DNA of 64,000 nt from Neobacillus ginsengisoli (GCF_030813055.1 NZ_JAUSTW010000001.1:926625-990624), one strand, 5' to 3'; positions 53,493-62,122 are shown, counted from the first letter of the stretch. Translations and numbers: made by a program. The notes: generated from the letters alone by a model not told the origin.

Positions 53493-53514
53493 CTAAGGAA
53501 GGTGCCTATTAAAA

Positions 53515-54093
53515 ATGAAAAAAATCGATCCAATGATTCCACCAATCGTTTTATTAATTGGACTTCTGGGGTGGGCTATATTTGATCAGAATTCGAAGAT
53601 AAACACTGAGAGTCATATTGAGAAACCCTCTATATCAGCTATATCAAAAGATGCAGAGAAATTAGGTATCCAAAAGGGAAATATGGCGCCTGATTTTAAG
53701 TTGACAACAATAAATGGAGATGATGCTAAACTTTCCAATTATAAGGGGAAAAAAGTCATTTTAAACTTTTGGGCAACATGGTGCCCGCCATGTAAAGCTG
53801 AAATGCCAAATATAGAAGAGTATTATAAAGAAAATAAAGATAAAAATGTCATTGTACTTGCCGTTAACTTAACAACAGCAGAGAAAAATAAGGATAATAT
53901 TCAGCAATTTATAAAAGATCACGGTTTAACATTTCCTGTCTTATTAGATGAAAAGGGGAATGCAGGAAATTTGTATCAGGCTTTTACCATACCAACTAGC
54001 TATTTTATTGATATAAAGGGTATTGTACAACAAAAAATAGTGGGGCCTATGAGTAAAGAGACAATCGAAACACTAGTGTCTAAAATAAACTAG
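53515..54093 (+). CDS. TlpA/ResA-like membrane-anchored thioredoxin
   Basis: 192 residues. An N-terminal anchor helix (PPIVLLIGLLGWAIF) is followed by a thioredoxin-like domain with NFWATWCPPCKAEMPNIEEYY (active CPPC) near residue 88 and the cis-Pro in TIPTSYFID. It reduces extracytoplasmic disulfides, for instance apocytochrome c, using electrons from CcdA. The gene follows ccdA after 22 bases and has GGAAGG upstream. Whether it is ResA itself cannot be told. Confidence 0.9.
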   Translation: MKKIDPMIPPIVLLIGLLGWAIFDQNSKINTESHIEKPSISAISKDAEKLGIQKGNMAPDFKLTTINGDDAKLSNYKGKKVILNFWATWCPPCKAEMPNIEEYYKENKDKNVIVLAVNLTTAEKNKDNIQQFIKDHGLTFPVLLDEKGNAGNLYQAFTIPTSYFIDIKGIVQQKIVGPMSKETIETLVSKIN

Positions 54094-54179
54094 AAAGTGG
54101 TAAATTAATTATTTTAGTTGTTAGTAGAATTTAAAAATAAAAAATATTGTAGAGGTTTATTAAAAGGAGAGACACAATA

Positions 54180-54572
54180 ATGAAATTTACACTTGCTGAC
54201 TCAGGAGCTTTTAAAAGTCATTTTGAATTTGGTGATTTATCTATTTCCGGAAATTCAGACATCGGTTATCGACCTGTAGAACTTTTAGTATCATCTATTG
54301 CAGGCTGCAGTGGCGGTGTATTCCGGAAAGTTTTGGATAAGAAAAGGATAGCTTATACTGGTATTGAAATTACATCTTCTGTTGAACGTAATGAGCAGGA
54401 AGCAAATAAAATTACAAAGATTGATCTTCACTATGTAGTTGAGGGGAAAGGTTTAAATCTTCAACAGCTTCATAAATCACTTGAAGTGGCCTTGAAAAAC
54501 TGTGGAATGGCTCAGTCAGTAAAGGGTTCTATTGTACTAAATGAAACAGTTGAAATTCGAGAATTAAATTAA
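54180..54572 (+). CDS. OsmC/Ohr family protein
   Basis: 130 residues of the OsmC fold. The conserved Cys pair occurs in SSIAGCSGGVFRKVLD near residue 42 and in LKNCGMAQSVKGS near residue 107; the typical long helix lies between. Such proteins reduce organic hydroperoxides or act in sulfur metabolism, often next to TauE or sulfur-transfer genes. GGAG lies ten bases before ATG 54180. Cotranscription with the TlpA gene is plausible. Confidence 0.85.
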   Translation: MKFTLADSGAFKSHFEFGDLSISGNSDIGYRPVELLVSSIAGCSGGVFRKVLDKKRIAYTGIEITSSVERNEQEANKITKIDLHYVVEGKGLNLQQLHKSLEVALKNCGMAQSVKGSIVLNETVEIRELN

Positions 54573-54907
54573 TGTACCATTGAAAAGTAAAAACAATTTA
54601 AAAATAAACAATCCTAATTTTAAAGTGGAAATTGATACGATTGACATATAAATCATTTTTTTAAATATATACCTATGATGGTATTTGGAAATTGATCTTT
54701 CGTACTATCCATCTTTAAATGGTGGAGTCCAATTAAATGAATCAAATTACATTATACACAACTTATACCATATTGTGAAAACCGTCTGATTGTATGTAGT
54801 GATAAAAAGCTAAATAGCTAGAACGTAAAATGTTCGAATGAGTATACGGTAACTTTACATACATTGAGAATATTATAGTGTTTTTATCTTGAAAGGAGTT
54901 GGACTAA
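54573..54907. other. Intergenic, no gene seen
   Basis: About 335 AT-rich bases without a supportable frame or clear terminator. Confidence 0.4.
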
Positions 54908-55477
54908 ATGAGTGGTCATGGACATCGATTTAATCCTGATAAAGCGAGTAAATTACTTGATCCAAAAAGAAAACAAATTATTGCTCCTGAAATGGTTATG
55001 GAACTTTTTGAGTTGAGACGAAGTGATGTCGTAGCGGATCTTGGAGCGGGGAATGGGTATTTTACTGTTCCACTTGCAATTAATACTGATCAAACAGTTT
55101 ATGCAGTAGACATAGAGCCTAAAATGTTACATTTTCTACAAGAACATGCAAGGATGAAAAATGTCAAAAATATTAAGTATGTAGAATCCAATCTGGAGAG
55201 TATTCCAATCAATGATGGTGAGGTAGATAAAATCCTTATTGCTTTTGTTATTCATGAAGTTCCAGATCGACAGAAAGTTTACAATGAGTTAAAAAGGATC
55301 AAAAAGCAGGAAGGTAAAATAGTATTAGTGGAATGGCAGGCAGTAGAATCTGAAATGGGTCCTTCACTTAAAGAGAGAATTCCTTCAGAAGAATTGCAAA
55401 AAGAACTTAAAAAAAATGACTTTCAAGTGGAAGTAACCGAACTTAATAACCAAGTATACGCTATTTCAATTCAGTAA
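54908..55477 (+). CDS. Class I SAM-dependent methyltransferase
   Basis: 189 residues. The SAM motif I is VVADLGAGNGYFTVPLA near residue 40; VYAVDIEPKML ends beta-2, then KYVESNLESIPINDG and LIAFVIHEVPDRQ. The N-terminal MSGHGHRFNPDKASKLLDP is shared by a Firmicute group often linked to thiol or metal resistance. The substrate is unknown. AAAGGAGT precedes the ATG. It ends at a strong terminator facing a response regulator gene. Confidence 0.85.
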   Translation: MSGHGHRFNPDKASKLLDPKRKQIIAPEMVMELFELRRSDVVADLGAGNGYFTVPLAINTDQTVYAVDIEPKMLHFLQEHARMKNVKNIKYVESNLESIPINDGEVDKILIAFVIHEVPDRQKVYNELKRIKKQEGKIVLVEWQAVESEMGPSLKERIPSEELQKELKKNDFQVEVTELNNQVYAISIQ

Positions 55478-55501
55478 ACTTTATTGAACATTTTTAAAAA
55501 T

Positions 55502-55532
55502 GGCTGCTGGTCAATGCCTGCAGCCTTTTATA
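55502..55532 (+). terminator. Terminator of the methyltransferase gene
   Basis: GGCTGC/GCAGCC stem (55502-55507 with 55520-55525) followed by TTTTATAG. Confidence 0.75.
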
Positions 55533-55578
55533 GTAACAATAATTAAGCATACTATACCTCTTCCTGCTTTTAATTTTG

Positions 55579-56295
55579 TTAAAAATAATTTATATAGTTT
55601 TGATTGCCAACGAATTTGTATCCCATTCCTCTGACTGTTTCTACATATTCTGTCTTTGTCTTTTTTTTCAATTTTTCACGCAAATTTTTAATATGTACAT
55701 CTATTGTTCTATCGGTTACTGTTTTTTCATTGTTTTCATAAATGTATGAAAGAATTTGGCTTCGAGTTAATATTTGATCGGGGTGCTGCATTAAGACATG
55801 TAGAAGCCTATACTCAAAATTCGTGAGATCGAGCAATTCTCCATTTATTTTGACCTCACCTTTTAAGGGTTTTATCGTAAGACCAGAGAAACTTATTTTA
55901 TTACATCTGCTAGCCGTTCTTCTTAGAACGGCTTCAATTCTCACCATTAATTCCCCTGGACTAAATGGTTTAACGATATAATCGTCAGCCCCCAATTTAA
56001 ACCCATGGATACGTTCCTTTTCAGAAGCCTTTGCTGTTAGCATAATGATGGGCATTTGGCTTTTTAAATCATTCCGCAACCACACGCATATTTCTTCACC
56101 GCTTATTTTAGGAAGTACTAAATCAAGTAGTAAAATACAAGGATCATACTGTTCAATCATCCTTTTGGCTTCAAATCCATCTTTTGCTTCTAAAACTTCA
56201 TATCCTTCCTTTTTTAAATATAACCCTACAAGATGACGAATTTTATCATTATCTTCCACAACTAAAACTGATTTTCCAATCAAATTAGTAATCAT
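55579..56295 (-). CDS. OmpR-family response regulator, orphan
   Basis: 238 residues. Receiver domain with VLVVEDNDKIR, phospho-Asp in ILLLDLVLPKISG near residue 57 and YIVKPFSPGEL; then a winged-helix DNA-binding domain ending RTIDVHIKNLREKLKKK and VRGMGYKF. AAGGATG precedes ATG 56295. No sensor kinase lies beside it, so its partner is elsewhere or missing. Position beside a redox/thiol cluster hints at, but does not prove, control of it. Confidence 0.9.
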   Translation of the reverse strand: MITNLIGKSVLVVEDNDKIRHLVGLYLKKEGYEVLEAKDGFEAKRMIEQYDPCILLLDLVLPKISGEEICVWLRNDLKSQMPIIMLTAKASEKERIHGFKLGADDYIVKPFSPGELMVRIEAVLRRTASRCNKISFSGLTIKPLKGEVKINGELLDLTNFEYRLLHVLMQHPDQILTRSQILSYIYENNEKTVTDRTIDVHIKNLREKLKKKTKTEYVETVRGMGYKFVGNQNYINYF

Positions 56296-56598
56296 AAAGA
56301 CTCATCCTTTGATATAAATCTCTAAAAAATGATAACATTATTCAACCTAAATGCATAAAGAAACGTGAATAGTAAAAATACATTTTAAAAGCAAAGCAAG
56401 TTTAATTAAAAAAATATCTCTTGATTACAGTGTTAATTCTTATTGTAATTAACATGTAGACCGAAATCTATTTGCAGACTTCATTTTTTTCATCAATCCA
56501 TATTAATTATTTATTTTATGATTAATCTGTAACCAACTTAATATTGATAAATCCAAAAATATTTAGGGAAAGATAATTTTTGAGTTCAATGAAAACCC

Positions 56599-56624
56599 GT
56601 TCGAAAAAGTACACTTTTACGAAC
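56599..56624. repeat. Palindrome GTTCGAAAAAGT/ACTTTTACGAAC
   Basis: Arms of 12 bases with one mismatch around AC; ACTTTTACGAACA recurs at 56708-56720. It could be an operator or part of a terminator structure. Confidence 0.5.
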
Positions 56625-56635
56625 AGGTTATTTTT

Positions 56636-56656
56636 GCCCAAAAAGGGCTGTTTTTT
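56636..56656 (+). terminator. Short terminator-like hairpin
   Basis: GCCC-AAAAA-GGGC followed by TGTTTTTT. No gene precedes it on this strand. Confidence 0.5.
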
Positions 56657-56765
56657 AAGTTCGTATAAGTCTAAAAATCATTTTTGAACGTCCGTGAGTT
56701 TTAAACCACTTTTACGAACATTTTGATAGAATAAGAGATAGAATTTTCAGGAAAGGGAGTAAAAA

Positions 56766-56864
56766 ATGGACGTTCGGAAATTTGGGTCATACGAGTCAGC
56801 AGCAAAGATCAATAGGAAGAAACTCGTCAGAAAAGGAGCACTTACGGGAAAAGAGCCTTTTTGA
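56766..56864 (+). CDS. Possible 32-residue basic peptide
   Basis: ATG 56766 follows AAAGGGAG. The peptide starts MDVRKFGSYESAAKINRKKL and ends KEPF; it is basic and soluble. The ribosome site is good but the frame is short and I know no relative. It may be the start of a truncated gene. Confidence 0.3.
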   Translation: MDVRKFGSYESAAKINRKKLVRKGALTGKEPF

Positions 56865-57051
56865 AAAAATCTATGGAGTCGGCAAATTATTAGGCAGCCC
56901 GCATTAATCCTATAGGCGAGTAGTTTTTTAAAATACAGAATAATAAAAATGGACCCTGGTGATATTTGAGCATGGTTCTTTTTCTTAGGTAGTGCAGGAG
57001 AAGGAACAGTGACTTGTCTGCAAAATGAAATTAGAAGGGGAGCTAAATTCT

Positions 57052-57067
57052 TTCCAATTTTGGAAAA
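57052..57067. promoter_or_regulatory. Upstream activator site for sigma-54 promoter 1
   Basis: TTTCCAA-TT-TTGGAAA, a perfect 7-base palindrome about 135 bases before the -24/-12 promoter, the normal distance for a sigma-54 enhancer site. Similar sites lie at 59253, 59276 and 61982. Confidence 0.6.
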
Positions 57068-57193
57068 GTATTATCAATATTGCTAAAGTGGTAAGTTCGA
57101 TCATTACTATGTTTTGCAGTGCACCTTGGCAAAAATGAAAATAAATAAAGAATTTTAATAATGAAACTGTAGATTTTATAAGGTTTACAGAGT

Positions 57194-57210
57194 TGGCATA
57201 AATTTTGCAT
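57194..57210 (+). promoter_or_regulatory. Sigma-54 (-24/-12) promoter of the lyase gene
   Basis: TGGCATAAATTTTGCAT has the invariant GG at 57195 and GC at 57207, exactly 12 bases apart, and matches TGGCAC-N5-TTGCA apart from one base. The lyase gene starts 80 bases downstream. Confidence 0.85.
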
Positions 57211-57289
57211 ATAAAGATTTATATACAACTAATAGGAAGAAATAAAAACGGCAACATTTCAGATTACTAAAATAGGAGGCGTAATAATA

Positions 57290-58447
57290 ATGAACTATTC
57301 ATCAAAACTAGTAAAAGTAAATAAAGATCCAGGGCATGGCTCACACATCACCCCTGTTTATATGACTTCAACATTTGTTTTTGATAATGCAGAAGTAGGA
57401 GCACAACGCTTCGCAGGAGAAGATCCAGGATTTATGTATTCACGCCTGGGAAATCCAAATGTAAGAGAACTGGAAGAGAAGGTAGCGGCATTGGAATTTG
57501 GTGAAGGTTGTTTGGCTTTCTCATCTGGTATGGCTGCCATAACTGGTTGCCTTTTGGGTGTTTTGCAGGCAGGAGATCACGTTGTTGCACACACAGCGTT
57601 GTATGGGGCGACGCACGCGTTTCTAACTAAAACGGTAAAGAAATTTGGAATTGATGTAACATTTGTACCGTTTAAGACAGGGGATGAGCTTGAACCACAC
57701 ATTACAGATAGAACGAAAGTGGTCTACTTTGAAACCCCTTCCAATCCTACGCTTTCCTTAGTGGATATGAAGAGTGTAGCGGCGATCGCTAAGCAAAAGG
57801 ATATCTTGACTGTTGTTGATAATACGTTTTTATCCCCATACTTACAAAATCCTATTCTATGCGGCATTGATATTGTCATCCACAGTGCAACAAAATATTT
57901 GTCGGGTCATGGATATCTTATTGGCGGACTAGTGATTTCCAGCAAGGAAATTATTGATCCGATGAGAAAAGAAGTGCAGAAGACTATGGGAGCAAATTTG
58001 GCGCCTATGGATGCCTGGCTTCTCTGTCAAGGGATACGGACATTGCACATTCGCATGGATCGTTCACAAGAAAATGCACAAATTTTGGCTGAACGCTTGG
58101 AAAAACATAAGGCTATAGAGAAGGTTTATTTTCCAGGACTAGCAAGTTTTGAAGATAAAAATATCATGGAGAAACAAATGAAAGGTCCTGGAGCAATGAT
58201 TTCTTTTGTCTTGAAGGGGGGATACGAAACAGGCGTTAAACTTATGAATTCAGTAAAACTGAGTACTTTAGCAGTTTCCCTAGGGGATGTAGGTACATTA
58301 ATTCAACATCCAGCTTCGATGACACATGCGATAATCCCTAAAGAGGAAAGAGAAAAAGCAGGTCTCTATGATGGACTCGTTCGTTTTTCGGTTGGAATTG
58401 AAGATGTAGAAGATATATGGAAGGATCTCGAAATGGCATTAGAATAA
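57290..58447 (+). CDS. megL: Methionine gamma-lyase-like PLP enzyme (Cys/Met metabolism family)
   Basis: 385 residues of the Cys/Met metabolism PLP family. YSRLGNPNVRELEEKVAALE, FSSGMAAI, LYGATHAFL, VVYFETPSNPTLSLVD and the PLP Lys in VIHSATKYLSGHGYLIGG are visible. HPASMTHA at the C terminus is the substrate carboxylate region. It is closest in style to methionine gamma-lyase, which gives methanethiol, 2-oxobutyrate and ammonia, but the position held by the conserved Cys of classical enzymes (LYGC) is Ala here. Cystathionine or homocysteine lyase is possible. A sigma-54 promoter drives it. Confidence 0.8.
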   Translation: MNYSSKLVKVNKDPGHGSHITPVYMTSTFVFDNAEVGAQRFAGEDPGFMYSRLGNPNVRELEEKVAALEFGEGCLAFSSGMAAITGCLLGVLQAGDHVVAHTALYGATHAFLTKTVKKFGIDVTFVPFKTGDELEPHITDRTKVVYFETPSNPTLSLVDMKSVAAIAKQKDILTVVDNTFLSPYLQNPILCGIDIVIHSATKYLSGHGYLIGGLVISSKEIIDPMRKEVQKTMGANLAPMDAWLLCQGIRTLHIRMDRSQENAQILAERLEKHKAIEKVYFPGLASFEDKNIMEKQMKGPGAMISFVLKGGYETGVKLMNSVKLSTLAVSLGDVGTLIQHPASMTHAIIPKEEREKAGLYDGLVRFSVGIEDVEDIWKDLEMALE

Positions 58448-58489
58448 CGGTGCGGCTTCTGGGGTACCGGTCGGGCGGGAGTAATCAAG

Positions 58490-59193
58490 CCGGGGATAGG
58501 ATTAAACCGGCAGGGAAAAGCAGGGAAGTTTGAGCTGGCGAATAATGGAACTATCTTTCTTGATGAAATAGGAGATCTCCCTCTTTCCCTGCAGCCTAAA
58601 CGTCTTAGGGTATTAAAGGAAAATGAGATTGAAAGAGTGGGAGGAAACAAATCCTTCCAACTGTCTAATATTCCCAGGCCAATCATATTGGATTAGCCAT
58701 TGTTCTAATTGTGGATCCATAGTTAAGTACGAACGACTTAAGTTCGAACAATACTTACAAATGAAGTACTGGAGAAAGAAGGGAATGTCGTCCCTCTTCT
58801 CCTTCAATAACTTTGTATGCAGCGGGATCACATTGATTCGATAATATAAATCCTCACGGAATGTACCGTTTTGAACCATTTCTTCTAAATTGCGATGTGT
58901 AGCTGTTATCTTACGAACATTTACAGGTAGTTGTGGAGTATATGGTGAATATAGCAGAATTGGATGTACTTGGCTTTCATGATCTTCCGGATTATTTGTA
59001 CCAAATTCAAGCACCTATTCATACCGGAGGGTTAAGTTTAGATGAGATGGTGGCCGAATATGAAAAATCTATTATCCAAAGTTTCTTCTTAGGTGGTCAA
59101 GATCGAAAAGATAAGGAAAAAGTAGCGGAAGAATTGAAAATTAGTTTATCGACACTTTATCGTAAGCTAGAACGATACAATCTAAAAGTTTGA
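58490..59193 (+). pseudogene. Sigma-54 activator (bEBP), truncated with an inverted core segment
   Basis: Plus strand, 58490-58650, reads [20 protein letters not shown] then [14 protein letters not shown] and EIERVGG: the Walker B part of an AAA+ activator. The next 277 bases (58657-58933) encode the following part on the minus strand: [48 protein letters not shown]. Plus-strand coding then resumes with VEYMVNIAELD and a Fis-type HTH (VAEELKISLSTLYRKLERYN). The N-terminal sensor, Walker A and GAFTGA parts are missing. The product cannot work as it stands. Confidence 0.85.
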
Positions 59194-59206
59194 TCACTTT
59201 ACCTAA

Positions 59207-59236
59207 GATTGCAAATTTTATTTGCAATCTTTTTTC
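59207..59236 (+). terminator. Terminator of the activator remnant
   Basis: AGATTGCAAA/TTTGCAATCT stem with TTTTTT. Confidence 0.9.
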
Positions 59237-59252
59237 GTCTCCGTGGGGGATA

Positions 59253-59290
59253 TTTCGAATATTTGGAAATATTTTTTTCAAATTTGGGAA
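59253..59290. promoter_or_regulatory. Two tandem upstream activator sites
   Basis: TTTCGAA-TAT-TTGGAAA (59253-59269) and TTTCAAATTTGGGAA (59276-59290) repeat the palindrome seen at 57052. They lie about 110 to 140 bases before the sigma-54 promoter at 59397. Confidence 0.6.
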
Positions 59291-59396
59291 CCGAAAAACA
59301 GTACGGAGAGGTAGGTTATCACTATATTCTTCGCGGAAATGGGAATTTCTCAACTCGTTCGATAGTAGGAATGTTGAATTAACAAGGATTTAATTT

Positions 59397-59413
59397 TGGC
59401 ACAACTCTTGCAT
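59397..59413 (+). promoter_or_regulatory. Sigma-54 (-24/-12) promoter of the ABC operon
   Basis: TGGCACAACTCTTGCAT matches the consensus at every fixed position, with GG at 59398 and GC at 59410, 12 apart. Confidence 0.9.
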
Positions 59414-59553
59414 AATAAGATAACGAAAAGGAGGAGGTGGAGTCCATTTGAAAGTATAGAAAGAGTTTTCTGAATATTAAAATGATACAGAAAAGTAAAA
59501 CTAATAATTTGCAAATCATCCATTCTTTTAAAAATTTTAGGGGGAAATTATTT

Positions 59554-60375
59554 ATGAAAAAGAGTTTTATCATTATTGCTTTCTCGATACTCGTAGCATT
59601 TGTATTATCTGCATGCGGAAATGCCGAAAATCCGGCAGCAAGTCAACCAGGCAAACAGGCAGATGAGAGTAGGGATTTGCTAGAGCAAATTAAATCGAGT
59701 GGGACCATTAAAATTGGAACAGAAGGAACCTTTGCACCTTTTAGCTACCATGATTCTTCAGGGAAGTTAACCGGTTTTGATGTTGAAATCGCGGAGGAAG
59801 TAGCAAAAAGACTTGGTGTAAAACCAGAATTCATTGAAACCCAATGGGACGGTATGTTCGCAGGACTCGATTCAAAGCGGTTCGATATTATTGCCAATAA
59901 TGTAGGAATTACTCCTGACCGCCAGAAAAAATACGATTTTTCAGTGCCGTATATTCAGTCAAAACCTTTCTTAATTGTTCACAAGGACAATAATACGATT
60001 AAATCATTTGAAGATTTGAAAGGAAAAAAATCAGCTCAGACATTAACTAGTAACTATAAAGATATAGCAGCATCTTATGGTGCTGAGATTGTTGGAGTAG
60101 AAGGTTTTAATCAATCCATTGATTTATTACTTTCAAAACGTGCGGATGCGGTTGTAAATGACGGACTATCCTACCTAGATTTCAAAAAGCAAAAACCTGA
60201 TGCACCGATTAAATCTGTAGCAGAACTTGATGAACCGGCAAAAATGGGAGTAATGATGAGAAAAGGGAATAAAGAATTGGTAGAGGCCGTAAATAAAGCG
60301 CTTTCTGACATGATGAAGGATGGTAAATATTTAAGTATTTCACAAAAATACTTTGGAAAAGATGTTTCAAAATAG
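59554..60375 (+). CDS. Amino-acid ABC transporter binding lipoprotein (cystine/polar type)
   Basis: 273 residues. Lipobox VLSACGNA near residue 21; then a family 3 binding domain: IKIGTEGTFAPFSYHDSSGKLTGFDVEIAEEVA, WDGMFAGLDSKRFDIIANNVGIT and YIQSKPFLIVHK. Relatives such as TcyA bind cystine; with a methionine-lyase-like gene nearby, a sulfur amino acid ligand is likely. ATG 59554 follows AGGGGGAAA; an ATG at 59482 would bury the signal peptide. It is the first gene behind the sigma-54 promoter. Confidence 0.88.
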   Translation: MKKSFIIIAFSILVAFVLSACGNAENPAASQPGKQADESRDLLEQIKSSGTIKIGTEGTFAPFSYHDSSGKLTGFDVEIAEEVAKRLGVKPEFIETQWDGMFAGLDSKRFDIIANNVGITPDRQKKYDFSVPYIQSKPFLIVHKDNNTIKSFEDLKGKKSAQTLTSNYKDIAASYGAEIVGVEGFNQSIDLLLSKRADAVVNDGLSYLDFKKQKPDAPIKSVAELDEPAKMGVMMRKGNKELVEAVNKALSDMMKDGKYLSISQKYFGKDVSK

Positions 60376-60387
60376 GGAGGGTTCTAC

Positions 60388-61071
60388 ATGTTTGCTGACG
60401 AAAGAATGGTCCGAATTGTTGACATCATTGTAAATTCCTTTTTCCCGATGTTAAAAGCTGGGGTTGCGTTTACGGTTCCCTTGACATTAGTATCCTTTTT
60501 TCTGGGACTCCTTCTTGCTTTACTTACAGCATTAGCTCGAATCTCGGGAATTAAACTTCTGGACGCTATTGCAAGATTTTATGTATGGGTGGTTAGAGGA
60601 ACACCGCTGCTTGTTCAGTTGTTTATCATTTTCTATGGCCTTCCGAGTATAGGCATCACGATTAGCCCCCTTCCTGCTGCGATTATCGGTTTTACGATTA
60701 GTGTTGGCGCCTACAACTCAGAGATTATTCGTGCGGCTATACTCTCCATTTCCAAAGGTCAATGGGAGGCGGCTTATTCTATTGGGATGAGCTATCCGCA
60801 GGCATTAAAAAGAATTATTCTCCCTCAGGCAACAAGGGTATCTGTCCCGCCTTTGGCAAACAGTTTTATTAGCTTGGTAAAGGATACATCGTTGGCCGCT
60901 TCCATTACGGTGACTGAAATGTTTAGAGTTGCTCAGCAAATTACCGCAACAACCTATGAACCATTGGTACTCTATTGTCTAGCAGGATTTATTTATTTGA
61001 TTTTCAGCTCCGTTCTTTCGAATGCACAAGGACAGATGGAAAAACGACTCGATCGTTATGTGACGGGCTAA
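60388..61071 (+). CDS. Amino-acid ABC transporter permease (HisM/TcyB type)
   Basis: 227 residues, about five hydrophobic helices. RGTPLLVQLFIIFYGLPSIGI is typical of the polar amino-acid permease family, and the EAA loop is EAAYSIGMSYPQALKRIILPQA near residue 128. GGGAGGG precedes ATG 60388. It is 12 bases after the binding-protein gene and 20 before the ATPase gene. Confidence 0.92.
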   Translation: MFADERMVRIVDIIVNSFFPMLKAGVAFTVPLTLVSFFLGLLLALLTALARISGIKLLDAIARFYVWVVRGTPLLVQLFIIFYGLPSIGITISPLPAAIIGFTISVGAYNSEIIRAAILSISKGQWEAAYSIGMSYPQALKRIILPQATRVSVPPLANSFISLVKDTSLAASITVTEMFRVAQQITATTYEPLVLYCLAGFIYLIFSSVLSNAQGQMEKRLDRYVTG

Positions 61072-61091
61072 TTTGATAGGGGGAAATATAC

Positions 61092-61835
61092 ATGATTGAA
61101 ATAAAGAACCTGCATAAACAATTTGGACAAACAGAGGTTTTAAAGGGAATCGATCTAAAAATTGAGGAAGGCAATACAGTTTGTATTATTGGGCCATCGG
61201 GTTCAGGGAAAACAACCTTGTTACGTTGTCTGAATTTATTGGAAACGCCTACAAAAGGGACCATTAAGCTTGGAAAGTTTTCTTTGGATTTTCAGGATAA
61301 AAAACCAGTTCCAAAAGATAAGGTGATTAAGTTCCGTCAACAAACGGGTATGGTTTTCCAAAGTTACAATTTGTTCCCCCATATGACTGCACTTGAAAAT
61401 GTTATGGAAGGTCTTGTTTACGTTCGTAAACAAGACAAGGAAGCCTCTCGTACGAAGGCTCTTCAATTGCTCGAAAAGGTAGGATTATCGGAACGGGCGA
61501 ACCACTATCCATCCCAGCTATCCGGTGGACAACAACAACGTGTAGGAATTGCACGGGCGATGGCAATGGAACCTGAAGTTCTGCTTTTTGATGAACCTAC
61601 TTCCGCGTTAGATCCTGAGTTAGTTGGTGAGGTTCTAAAGGTCATGAAAGAACTTGCTAAAGAAGGAATGACCATGGTTGTAGTGACACATGAAATGAAT
61701 TTTGCGCGTGAAGCAGCGGATAAAGTCGTATTTATTGATAAAGGTGTAATCGTTGAAGAAGGAACACCTCAACAAATTTTTGAACATACAGGGCATGAAC
61801 GGACATTACAATTTTTAAATAAACTTTGTTCATAG
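61092..61835 (+). CDS. Amino-acid ABC transporter ATPase (GlnQ/TcyC type)
   Basis: 247 residues: Walker [10 protein letters not shown] near residue 35, Q-loop [17 protein letters not shown], signature [14 protein letters not shown], Walker [20 protein letters not shown], switch His [13 protein letters not shown]. The ALDPE form is typical of polar amino-acid importers. AGGGGG precedes the ATG. It completes a three-gene importer under sigma-54 control. Confidence 0.93.
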   Translation: MIEIKNLHKQFGQTEVLKGIDLKIEEGNTVCIIGPSGSGKTTLLRCLNLLETPTKGTIKLGKFSLDFQDKKPVPKDKVIKFRQQTGMVFQSYNLFPHMTALENVMEGLVYVRKQDKEASRTKALQLLEKVGLSERANHYPSQLSGGQQQRVGIARAMAMEPEVLLFDEPTSALDPELVGEVLKVMKELAKEGMTMVVVTHEMNFAREAADKVVFIDKGVIVEEGTPQQIFEHTGHERTLQFLNKLCS

Positions 61836-61856
61836 GTAAGGGCCGGTACCCCCAAG

Positions 61857-62050
61857 CTGCGGAAGAATGGAAAACTCGTTACTCGGCACTTTCCCGCAAG
61901 TTAGAACGACAGAATCTTATAACTTTACCCTAGGATTGCAAATTTCAATTGCAATCTTTTTTTGAATAATTAAGAAAATATTTTCAAACTTGGGAATCGA
62001 AAAACAGTACGGAACGGCAGATTTACACTATATTCATAGCGAAAATGATA
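61857..62050 (+). repeat. Decayed second copy of the activator 3' end and its downstream leader
   Basis: The segment aligns with 59130-59345: GCGGAAGAA..., the HTH end (AAEEWKTRYSALSRKLERQN against AEELKISLSTLYRKLERYN), the ATTGCAA terminator, the palindrome TTTTCAAACTTGGGAA, and the line reading CGAAAAACAGTACGGA. It follows the ABC genes. The coding part is only the last 20 or so codons. Confidence 0.8.
61934..61963 (+). terminator. Terminator in the duplicated segment
   Basis: GATTGCAA/TTGCAATC stem and seven T; serves the ABC operon. Confidence 0.85.
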
Positions 62051-62122
62051 AATATGTTCATCTTTCTGATCAAGTTATAAAAAATGAATATAAAAAGTAT
62101 CTTCAAGGGAGAGAATATACGA

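Larger units (their letters stand above)
56296..56765. other. Intergenic upstream of the orphan regulator
   Basis: About 470 AT-rich bases. No gene is supported. It contains a palindrome (56599-56624), a small terminator (56636-56656) and a second copy of ACTTTTACGAACA near 56708-56720. Confidence 0.4.

Noticed and set aside
58613..59014. Minus-strand gene of about 133 codons
   Set aside because: It is the inverted piece of the sigma-54 activator gene, with accidental ends on both sides, not a gene of its own.
61982..62122. Third sigma-54 promoter after the duplicated leader
   Set aside because: The palindrome is kept but no GG-N10-GC element follows before the small frame at 62123.
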